From assembly GCA_947632625.1 (NCBI GenBank), contig CANRPZ010000028.1, positions 1 through 13,234 of the forward strand: a stretch of DNA of 13,234 nt. The letters are read 5' to 3'. The position numbers and the translations under genes were made by a program. Under the pieces are notes generated by a model that ran no database searches, was not told where the DNA came from, and saw nothing but the letters and a program-made list of their open reading frames with translations. This document shows positions 6,890 to 12,036 of the stretch, piece by piece (position 1 is the stretch's first letter; the number at the start of each line of letters is the position of its first letter). The stretch is from an uncultured Bacilli bacterium. Lineage in GTDB: Bacteria; Bacillota_I; Bacilli_A; RF39; UBA660.

Positions 6890-8497
6890 ATGATATTAAG
6901 AAAACCTTATGCATTTTTAATTAAGTATTTTCGTATTATCCATTTATTGCTTCTTGTGCCGATTCTTTATTTGATTAGTAAATCGTTTCGTATTGTTTCT
7001 TTTTTTAGAACTTATGTTGCCAATAACTATACAACAGCACTTACTAATATTGCTTCTACTTATGTTAATTTCTTTATGTATCTTGCTGTTATTGTAATTA
7101 TCGGAGTTGTTTTGGCTATTTATTATTTAATGCGTCAAAAGAAGAAATCTACTAAATTGTATTTCTTTACATTAATTTATTATATTTTTTTATTTGTTTT
7201 AATTAGTTTAACTTATAATATTTTAAGTAATATGGATCATAATTTAATTACAGCGCAAATGGCAAGAGCTTATCGGGATGTATCCGTTGTTTTGTGTTTG
7301 CCGCAATACTTTTTCTTTATTTATACGTTAATAAGAGGTATCGGATTTGATGTAAAAAAATTTGATTTTGCTAATGATTTGAAAGACATGGAAATTACAG
7401 ACATTGATAGTGAAGAATTTGAATTTTCTGTTAATGTTGAAGGTTATAAAGCGAAAAGAACGTTTAGAAGATTTCTTCGTGAGACAAAGTATTATATTTT
7501 AGAAAATAAATTTATATTTAGTTGTTTACTTGCTGTTTTTGTTATTTTTATTGGAACTGTTCTTTATTTGAATTTTGGGGTTTATAATAAAACTTATCAT
7601 ACGAGCGATCGTATGTCGCACAATTTTTTTAATATACAAATTAGTGATAGTTTAGTAACAAATTTAGGTATGAATGGGAATGTTATTGCTGAAGGAAAAT
7701 ATTATTTAATGTTACAATTATATATTGAAAATCGTACTTTAAATGATTATGAACTGGATTATACTAATTTTCGTTTAGTCTTAAATAATAAAAATGTTTA
7801 TCCTACTTTAGATCGTGGGGATCATTTTATTGATTATGGTATTCCTTATAAAGGAGAAGAAATTAAATCAAAAACGCAAAATTATTATGTTTTAGTTTAT
7901 GAAATTCCAGAAGAAGATTTATCGAATCAATATACAATAAAAATTTTGGAAAGTATTGATTATAAAGTAGGAGAAATAGCAGCCAAGTATAAAATAATAA
8001 AATTAAATCCTCCTCTTATAAATAAGGTAAATGTACAAGAGAATTTGAATTTAGATAAAACGGCCAATTTAAAAAATACTACAATAGGTTTTACAACTTT
8101 AAAAATTAATTCTTATGAATTAACAAATAGTTATACTTATCGTTATGAGCATTGCTATAGTAGTACCAATTGTAGAAATTTAGTTGATAAAATTACGCCT
8201 AATGTTTCTGGAACAATAGAAAAAACTACATTATTAGTGCTTAAATTAGATTATAATCTTGATCAAAATACTATTTATGCAACAAATATTAAAAATAAAA
8301 ACAAATTTTTTGAAAATTTTTTAGCGCTTCGTTATACTAAAGATAATAAAAGTTTTGTTGTTTCTTTAAATAATAGAACTCCACAATATTTAACGGATGC
8401 TTTAGTTTTTGAAACACGAGAAGAAATTTTGAGTGCGGATTCACTTGAGCTTTTATTGACTATTCGAAATAAGCAGTATGTGTTTAAGTTAAAATAG
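6890..8497 (+). CDS. Multi-pass membrane protein with large outer beta-rich domain, function unknown
   Basis: I do not recognise the family with certainty. The 535-residue protein has four hydrophobic segments in its first 150 residues (about 13-31, 59-80, 89-109 and 132-149). An acidic, then basic, presumably cytoplasmic stretch follows (155-205, with KRTFRRFLRETK), then a fifth membrane segment (207-227). The remaining 300 or so residues are probably outside the cell. Within them, 267-320 (EGKYYLMLQLYIENRTLNDYE and on) resembles the Ig-like DUF4352 type of lipoprotein or surface domain. C422 and C428 could form a disulfide. Ribosome binding site AAAAGGAG precedes the ATG. The gene is monocistronic between two terminators. 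A sensor, envelope or transport-associated role would be a guess. Confidence 0.85.
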   Translation: MILRKPYAFLIKYFRIIHLLLLVPILYLISKSFRIVSFFRTYVANNYTTALTNIASTYVNFFMYLAVIVIIGVVLAIYYLMRQKKKSTKLYFFTLIYYIFLFVLISLTYNILSNMDHNLITAQMARAYRDVSVVLCLPQYFFFIYTLIRGIGFDVKKFDFANDLKDMEITDIDSEEFEFSVNVEGYKAKRTFRRFLRETKYYILENKFIFSCLLAVFVIFIGTVLYLNFGVYNKTYHTSDRMSHNFFNIQISDSLVTNLGMNGNVIAEGKYYLMLQLYIENRTLNDYELDYTNFRLVLNNKNVYPTLDRGDHFIDYGIPYKGEEIKSKTQNYYVLVYEIPEEDLSNQYTIKILESIDYKVGEIAAKYKIIKLNPPLINKVNVQENLNLDKTANLKNTTIGFTTLKINSYELTNSYTYRYEHCYSSTNCRNLVDKITPNVSGTIEKTTLLVLKLDYNLDQNTIYATNIKNKNKFFENFLALRYTKDNKSFVVSLNNRTPQYLTDALVFETREEILSADSLELLLTIRNKQYVFKLK

Positions 8498-8537
8498 AAA
8501 ACTATCTTCATTTTAGAAGAATAGTTTTTATTTTTTT
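8498..8537 (+). terminator. Rho-independent terminator of the membrane protein gene
   Basis: AAAACTAT plus CTTC (8498-8509) pairs with GAAG plus ATAGTTTT (8516-8528), with one bulged A and a six-base loop. A T-rich tail runs to 8537. It starts on the base after the TAG stop. Confidence 0.88.
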
Positions 8538-8562
8538 GTTATATAATTTATTAAGCTTCGAA

Positions 8563-8591
8563 TTGACAACCCTAAATAATTAGTGTAGAAT
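8563..8591 (+). promoter_or_regulatory. Promoter of tRNA-Cys
   Basis: A perfect -35 TTGACA (8563-8568), a 17-bp spacer and the -10 TAGAAT (8586-8591, five of six consensus bases). Transcription should begin near 8598, about 16 nt before the mature tRNA. This is among the strongest sigma-A promoters in the window, as expected for a stable RNA. Confidence 0.92.
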
Positions 8592-8613
8592 AAATGCTAT
8601 ATGAAATATATTT

Positions 8614-8687
8614 GGGTCTATAGCCAAGTGGTAAGGCGTGGGACTGCAACTCCCTGATCGTTGGTTCAAATCCGACTAGGCCCTCCA
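8614..8687 (+). tRNA. trnC: tRNA-Cys (GCA), CCA encoded
   Basis: A 74-nt cloverleaf. Acceptor GGGTCTA (8614-8620) pairs with TAGGCCC through one G-U pair. The D arm is GCC/GGC, and the anticodon loop CTGCAAC has anticodon GCA at 8646-8648. The T arm GTTGG/CCGAC encloses TTCAAAT. The discriminator U and the encoded CCA fit cysteine tRNAs. The outermost anticodon-stem pair is a T-T mismatch. The variable loop has four bases. It is the partner of CysS encoded upstream. The - strand accessory block begins just after it. Confidence 0.97.
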
Positions 8688-8750
8688 ATTTTGTTTATAA
8701 CTTGCATAAATAATAATTTTATGATTATGTATTTAGCAAGGAAATTTGCA

Positions 8751-8756
8751 TAAAAT
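8751..8756 (+). promoter_or_regulatory. Candidate -10 for the antisense RNA
   Basis: TAAAAT (8751-8756) matches five of six -10 bases and has a TG two bases upstream. The -35 region (TGTATT, 8728-8733) is weak. It would start an RNA near 8763, exactly where the folded antisense sequence begins. Another possible -10 is TATGAT at 8720-8725, which would start about 30 nt earlier. Confidence 0.35.
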
Positions 8757-8810
8757 AAAAAAGGGAACATTCAATATTGCGTGTTGAGTGTTGCCAATAG
8801 AGTTGGTTCC
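8757..8810 (-). terminator. Terminator of the hydrophobic peptide mRNA
   Basis: Read on the - strand, GGAAC (8810-8806) pairs with GTTCC (8768-8764), with the inner pair TATTG/CAATA, and is followed by CTTTTTTATTTT (from 8762 downward). With the + strand hairpin at 8809-8836 it makes a convergent terminator pair, so the two RNAs share roughly 80-90 complementary bases. Confidence 0.6.
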
Positions 8811-8846
8811 ACTTAAATCAAGCTTGAGTTAGGTGGATTTCTTTTA
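8763..8846 (+). ncRNA. Putative antitoxin RNA convergent with the hydrophobic peptide gene
   Basis: Inferred RNA of about 84 nt. Its first part is closed by GGAAC (8764-8768) with GTTCC (8806-8810), with an inner TATTG/CAATA pair (8775-8779 with 8795-8799). Its second part is a hairpin pairing 8809-8822 with 8823-8836, with two mismatches and the central bases necessarily unpaired, followed by ATTTCTTTT as an intrinsic terminator. It runs opposite to the peptide gene, overlaps its stop codon and 3' end, and carries TTGGTTCCACTTAA (8803-8816), which can pair with the peptide's mRNA leader. This is the layout of antisense antitoxins in type I systems such as Fst/RNAII. Expression has not been shown, and the promoter is the weakest part of the case. 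Confidence 0.55.
8803..8816. repeat. 14-nt repeat, antisense RNA copy (partner at 8953-8966)
   Basis: TTGGTTCCACTTAA here and TTGGCTCCACCCAA at 8953-8966 are direct repeats flanking the peptide gene, differing only by three T/C transitions. As RNA, the + strand copy can pair along all 14 bases with the peptide mRNA leader transcribed from the second copy (11 Watson-Crick and three G-U pairs). Confidence 0.75.
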
Positions 8847-8927
8847 TATTAAAACTATAAATAGTAAGAATGATAAAAGGAAGATAATTATTACTAAAGA
8901 TAGAATTAAAAAATCCTTCTTGTTCAT
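8844..8927 (-). CDS. 27-residue hydrophobic peptide, putative type I toxin
   Basis: The peptide starts MNKKD and continues with 22 residues made only of Phe, Leu, Ile, Val and two Ser (S10, S19), enough for one membrane-spanning helix. There is no charged tail after the helix. GAAAGG (8940-8935) lies 7 nt before the ATG, and a consensus promoter lies upstream (8988-9015), giving a leader of about 54 nt. The stop TAA lies within the convergent antisense RNA. Size, composition, own promoter, structured 3' end and antisense partner all fit type I toxins, which depolarise or damage the membrane when translated unchecked. I cannot match it to a named family: it differs from the Fst consensus, which ends in a charged tail. 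A regulatory or structural small membrane protein is the alternative. Confidence 0.7.
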   Translation of the reverse strand: MNKKDFLILSLVIIIFLLSFLLFIVLI

Positions 8928-8952
8928 TATATTGCCTTTCTTCTTTAGATGC

Positions 8953-8966
8953 TTGGCTCCACCCAA
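8953..8966. repeat. 14-nt repeat, peptide leader copy (partner at 8803-8816)
   Basis: This copy lies in the untranslated leader of the peptide mRNA, 12 bases upstream of its ribosome binding site. On the mRNA it reads TTGGGTGGAGCCAA and can fold into a 4-bp stem (TTGG/CCAA) that exposes the loop GTGGAG. That loop is complementary to TTCCAC in the antisense RNA. Confidence 0.75.
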
Positions 8967-8987
8967 CTGATTAAACGTTCCTAAATA

Positions 8988-9015
8988 ATTATATACTTTA
9001 GTTTGACTAGTTCAA
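8988..9015 (-). promoter_or_regulatory. Promoter of the hydrophobic peptide gene
   Basis: On the - strand, -35 TTGAAC (9015-9010), a 16-bp spacer and a perfect -10 TATAAT (8993-8988). Transcription should start near 8981. The -35 directly abuts the stop codon of the upstream 346-residue gene, which has no obvious terminator, so some read-through into the peptide gene is possible. Confidence 0.85.
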
Positions 9016-10056
9016 TTATTTCTTTAGTAATCTTTTTTGAGTTTCTTGTGGAAAAAAGCGGTTGCTAATACCAGTTTCAAAGTAAGAATTGACTAAACTA
9101 TCAGCACCATTTTGATAATTCATTTTTTGTCTATTAACATCTAATAATGCAAATAATTCTTCATCAGTATAACTATCGTAACAAACACTTACTAAATTAT
9201 CTAATAGAGATATATCTCCAATTAATAATACATCTCTTAATTTTTTAATTTTCTCAAACATATCAGGATCTAAATCTTTCATTAGCCTTCCTTTTTGTAA
9301 TAAGGCTTCTGTAGATTTGTCATCTCCGACTTTTGATGGAAATTCGTTTCTAAAATTCAATTGTTTTTTATACTCTTCCTCGTTTAAGAATACATGTAAC
9401 TTATCTTTATCTTCTCCTATTTCAGCGCCATTAAAAATTCCCGCATATTTTCTATATGGATAAGAATGTTTTTCTTTATCATATTTTCCTTTTTTTATAT
9501 CATGAAGAAAAAATCCATTTAACCAATCCCAAGGTCTTACATCTATTACTTCATTAATTTCTCCTGCAACAATTTCAAAACTAAAGGTACTTCCATCTCT
9601 TAATATTTTTAAAATTATATTTCCTTTTCCAGGAACTTCACACTTTATTAAAGGATGGCAAAGACAAGATATTCCGAATTCAGTATCAGCTGCACATGCT
9701 ATTAAAAATTCTCCAGATAAAATTATATTATTTGATTTTTGAATTTGAAAAGCAATTGTGCTAGCCCATTCACTATATAAAGCAAATGGAACACTTTTAC
9801 ATTCTGAATCAATAAATCCTAATACTTTAGCTATATCAAAACTTGCCTCTAACACACTATTATTATAATTTGCTGATATCATAACTTTGCCATTATCAAA
9901 ATGTAATTCTCCCACTTCCTTCATAGCCTTATCAAAAATTTTTATTTTTGAAAATTCAGTAACCTCATTCGTAGTTTCTAAAATAAGTCCAAAAGTGTTT
10001 AAAAAGATTCTAGCAGCACATATATTTTGTTCAAGCGTCAAATATTTTTCTTTCAT
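9016..10056 (-). CDS. Protein of unknown function, 346 residues
   Basis: I do not recognise this family. The protein has no signal peptide or membrane segment and is probably cytoplasmic. The N-terminal half looks mixed alpha/beta, with strand-like segments such as GELHFDNGKVMISA (49-62) and GKGNIILKILRDG (143-155). A Cys cluster at 121-139 (CAADTEFGISCLCH plus LIKC) could bind metal. PWDWLNGFFLHD (175-186) and YPYRKYAGIFNGAE (199-212) are distinctive and may mark the family. The C-terminal third (250-346) is charged and mostly helical. The start is well supported: AAGGAGG (10072-10066) lies 9 nt before the ATG. It lies between the putative toxin locus and the transglutaminase-like operon on the same strand, but is separated from that operon by a terminator and a 374-bp gap. 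Confidence 0.85.
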   Translation of the reverse strand: MKEKYLTLEQNICAARIFLNTFGLILETTNEVTEFSKIKIFDKAMKEVGELHFDNGKVMISANYNNSVLEASFDIAKVLGFIDSECKSVPFALYSEWASTIAFQIQKSNNIILSGEFLIACAADTEFGISCLCHPLIKCEVPGKGNIILKILRDGSTFSFEIVAGEINEVIDVRPWDWLNGFFLHDIKKGKYDKEKHSYPYRKYAGIFNGAEIGEDKDKLHVFLNEEEYKKQLNFRNEFPSKVGDDKSTEALLQKGRLMKDLDPDMFEKIKKLRDVLLIGDISLLDNLVSVCYDSYTDEELFALLDVNRQKMNYQNGADSLVNSYFETGISNRFFPQETQKRLLKK

Positions 10057-10085
10057 TTTACAAAACCTCCTTGATAATGCTTACT

Positions 10086-10091
10086 ATTATA
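10086..10091 (-). promoter_or_regulatory. Candidate -10 of the 346-residue gene
   Basis: A perfect TATAAT on the - strand (10091-10086), 29 bases upstream of the ATG and just ahead of the AAGGAGG site. The -35 position holds only T/A-rich sequence (ATATTT), so the promoter is incomplete by eye. Confidence 0.45.
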
Positions 10092-10203
10092 CTATAAAAA
10101 TGTAAAAAAAATATATAAATATTAAATTGTATAATGATATACATTAAATATTTTTGTAATATTTGTAATAACTTTATGAAAATGTCAGTATAGTTCGTTT
10201 TTT

Positions 10204-10291
10204 GAAAATATCAGTTAGTAATAAAAATATTCTTTTAGAAAGTACATTGAATAAAGAGGAACAAAGATTTAATAAAAGAAATATCAAAATT
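10204..10291. repeat. Direct repeat copy A (88 bp)
   Basis: It matches 11880-11979 in the same orientation, with 81 of 88 positions identical by hand alignment; copy B carries an extra 12 bp. Both begin GAAAAT(A/G)TCAGTTAGTAATA and end CAAAATT. A T-run precedes each. The pair flanks the two transglutaminase-like genes. Confidence 0.9.
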
Positions 10292-10360
10292 GTTTTAATT
10301 AAAATGAGTTTAATATAAGAATTTCGGAGGTTAGGACCTATTCCTTATATTATAGTGATA

Positions 10361-10409
10361 GAGAAAAATAAAAACCCTATTAGTCTATCAGGCTATTAGG
10401 GGCGTTTTT
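10361..10409 (-). terminator. Terminator of the transglutaminase-like operon
   Basis: CCCTATTAG (10375-10383) pairs with CTATTAGGG (10393-10401) with one T-T mismatch, around a nine-base loop. On the - strand it is followed by TTTTTATTTTT (10374 down), so it ends the two-gene operon about 30 bases after the stop at 10431. A shorter T-run on the other side might allow action in both directions. Confidence 0.85.
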
Positions 10410-10430
10410 AATTTATTACTTATTTTTAGA

Positions 10431-11096
10431 TTATATTATTAGTGATCTTATTCTTTCATTTAATTCGTCATTTATTTCTTTCTCGTCATATTGAATTACT
10501 GACAACCAATTTTCTAGTTCCATTTTAAATTGTTCATTTTCTGACATTTGAACAATACCGATTATGAGTGGTATTATATTTATCAAATCCGTTCTTTTCT
10601 TGCCAAAAGGGAGAAAATCACAAATTGTTGTTTTAGTAATAGTGTCATAAAATTCTTGACATTCTTTAATTTGGCAATATTCCTCTATAGTACTTTTTGA
10701 AACATTTGTGGGTGTATAAATTTGATAATATAAATCCTTATCAAACCTCATTGTTAATGATGGATCATATACATAATTATCTATTTCTATCCAACCATGT
10801 CCAGCATTTCCTTTTCCATAATTCAATTCTAAATCTTTATTATCTCCTCTGCACAAAAGGGCATTTGGAAAGCAAAAAAACATGAGTAGGCTTCTATCAT
10901 AACATCCACCTGGCATACCACGTAATGGTTTTAAATATCTAATGTGCATTGATATAGGTAATCCATTAAAATAAGTATGACTCATTTTTTCATAAAAATC
11001 ATCATCAAAAGGAACTATTTTTTTATCAATTACTCCTTGATTACATAATAAAGCCATTTTTCTAAAATATAATTGCTTCTTTATTTCTTTAAACAT
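10431..11096 (-). CDS. Transglutaminase-like superfamily protein, second gene of pair
   Basis: A 221-residue, probably cytoplasmic protein. It shows the transglutaminase-like (papain-fold) pattern: GGCYDRSLLM with nucleophile candidate C65, AGHGWIEID with H100, and YVYDPSL with D111, in the order and approximate spacing Cys-His-Asp. This fold includes transglutaminases, cysteine proteases and amidases, so the reaction is open. It is a diverged paralog of the upstream gene: both have the catalytic Cys at residue 65, YDR[AS]LLM after it and Y.NG..I.. before it. Its ATG lies 1 bp after the upstream stop, so translation is probably coupled. A terminator follows. A bacterial effector, a peptide-modifying enzyme or a defence component are all possible, and none is shown. 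Confidence 0.8.
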   Translation of the reverse strand: MFKEIKKQLYFRKMALLCNQGVIDKKIVPFDDDFYEKMSHTYFNGLPISMHIRYLKPLRGMPGGCYDRSLLMFFCFPNALLCRGDNKDLELNYGKGNAGHGWIEIDNYVYDPSLTMRFDKDLYYQIYTPTNVSKSTIEEYCQIKECQEFYDTITKTTICDFLPFGKKRTDLINIIPLIIGIVQMSENEQFKMELENWLSVIQYDEKEINDELNERIRSLII

Positions 11097-11097
11097 A

Positions 11098-11802
11098 TTA
11101 CTTTCTCAACTCCAATCTTTTCATATCTTCATCTATTTCTTGGCAAATCTCTTTATAATGAATTGTTTCTTTAAAATGTTCAATTTCTCTTTGTAATAAT
11201 TCTATTCCTAACCTAGAATACATTTCATTAGGTCTACCATATGTTTTTTCAATCATTGGCAATATTAAAGGTAAGGTATATTTCTCTTTTTCAATATCTT
11301 CTGGATGATAATATTCTTCTGATTCAATAAATTTAAGAATGGAATCTTTGTTATTAATTTTTCTTATTTTAGGGTGTTCCATCAACCAATATATCCTTTT
11401 ATCATATATAAAACCTTGTGAAATATCAATAATGAGGGGTTTACCATTTTCAGGCGTTACCTCAACGATACAATGATCTGCAATAAGTGGGTCAGTATCA
11501 TTTATGAATTTTGGATTTAATCTTAAATTATCTACGAATGCATATAAAAGACAAACATCACATTTTTCATCTAAAAAAGCTTTAGCCATTAAAAGTGCTC
11601 TATCATAACAATATCCATTAGACATTCCATCTGATAGTAGTAATATTGAAGCTGGTATACCTCCATTATATATAGTTCTTAATTTTTCTATTAATTCGTC
11701 GCTATAAAAAGTAATGTAACCATGTTTTAGACCCCAAATCATTAATTTTTTTTGTTTATATTTGTATAAATCCCATTTGGTTTTTGGTAAATTTATTTCC
11801 AT
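11098..11802 (-). CDS. Transglutaminase-like superfamily protein, first gene of pair
   Basis: A 234-residue protein, probably cytoplasmic (no signal peptide or membrane segment). Catalytic-triad candidates are C65 in NGYCYDRALLM (62-72), H110 in ADHCIVEV (108-115) and D126 in LIIDISQG (123-130), the Cys-His-Asp arrangement of the transglutaminase-like superfamily. The C-terminal third is helical and highly charged. I choose the ATG at 11802: AAAAGGGG lies 8 nt upstream, whereas the in-frame GTG at 11811 overlaps that site. A promoter lies about 30 bp upstream. With its downstream paralog it forms a two-gene operon enclosed by direct repeats, which suggests acquisition or duplication as a unit. 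Function and substrate are unknown. Confidence 0.8.
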   Translation of the reverse strand: MEINLPKTKWDLYKYKQKKLMIWGLKHGYITFYSDELIEKLRTIYNGGIPASILLLSDGMSNGYCYDRALLMAKAFLDEKCDVCLLYAFVDNLRLNPKFINDTDPLIADHCIVEVTPENGKPLIIDISQGFIYDKRIYWLMEHPKIRKINNKDSILKFIESEEYYHPEDIEKEKYTLPLILPMIEKTYGRPNEMYSRLGIELLQREIEHFKETIHYKEICQEIDEDMKRLELRK

Positions 11803-11830
11803 CCAAAACACCCCTTTTGAATTGCAATAT

Positions 11831-11859
11831 ATACTATCACTAAATTATGATTTTGGCAA
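11831..11859 (-). promoter_or_regulatory. Promoter of the transglutaminase-like operon
   Basis: On the - strand, -35 TTGCCA (11859-11854, five of six), a 17-bp spacer and -10 TAGTAT (11836-11831, four of six). The predicted start near 11824 leaves a leader of about 22 nt containing the ribosome binding site. Confidence 0.65.
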
Positions 11860-11879
11860 TTCTTTATTAAATTTTTTGT

Positions 11880-11979
11880 GAAAATGTCAGTTAGTAATAA
11901 AAATATTCTTCTAGAAAGTACATTGAATAAGGATAAATAAAGATTTAAACAAAGATTTAATAAACGAAATCTCAAAATT
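11880..11979. repeat. Direct repeat copy B (100 bp)
   Basis: Partner of 10204-10291. Its extra 12 bp come from a local tandem duplication of AAAGATTTAAAC-like sequence (11940-11963). On the + strand it reads as a short frame beginning ATGTCAGTTAGT (from 11884) that stops at 11940, whereas copy A has ATA in place of ATG and stays open further. It sits between the divergent promoters of the operon and of the surface protein gene. Confidence 0.9.
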
Positions 11980-11981
11980 TC

Positions 11982-12010
11982 TTGCTCGACCTATTTAAAT
12001 ATGCTATACT
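11982..12010 (+). promoter_or_regulatory. Promoter of the Asp-repeat surface protein gene
   Basis: -35 TTGCTC (11982-11987), a 17-bp spacer and an extended -10 TGCTATACT (TG at 12002-12003, TATACT 12005-12010). The -35 starts 2 bases after direct repeat B ends. Start expected near 12017. Confidence 0.7.
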
Positions 12011-12036
12011 TGAAATAGTAAGGAGCATCGGTTCTT

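Larger units (their letters stand above)
10057..10430. other. 374-bp intergenic region with no intact gene
   Basis: It holds, left to right, the leader and -10 of the 346-residue gene (10057-10091), an AT-rich stretch, a short motif GAAAATGTCAG (10179-10189) that recurs in altered form at the start of the direct repeat, repeat copy A (10204-10291), and the terminator of the transglutaminase-like operon (10361-10409). A + strand frame from 10172 to 10318 is open across repeat A but has no ribosome binding site, so it is more likely relic coding sequence or chance. The stretch around 10326-10345 (GGAGGTTAGGACC) is less AT-rich than its surroundings, and I cannot assign it. Confidence 0.6.

Noticed and set aside
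8614..8687. The tRNA-Cys 3' end as an active att site
   Set aside because: No second copy of the tRNA 3' end was found in the remaining sequence, and no integrase gene is present in the window.
8688..8762. Small gene or terminator directly after tRNA-Cys
   Set aside because: Only AT-rich sequence with two similar TTGCATAAA(A/T) stretches is visible. There is no reading frame with a ribosome binding site and no hairpin with a T-run.
9887..10105. + strand frame of 72 codons opposite the start of the 346-residue gene
   Set aside because: It is antisense to a well-supported gene, has no ribosome binding site and has low-complexity composition, so it is a shadow.
10179..11890. GAAAATGTCAG motifs as the terminal repeats of an IS21-like insertion sequence
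   Set aside because: The motif recurs three times and faintly recalls IS21-type ends, but no transposase, no inverted pair of ends and no target duplication are visible. The two main copies are in direct orientation.
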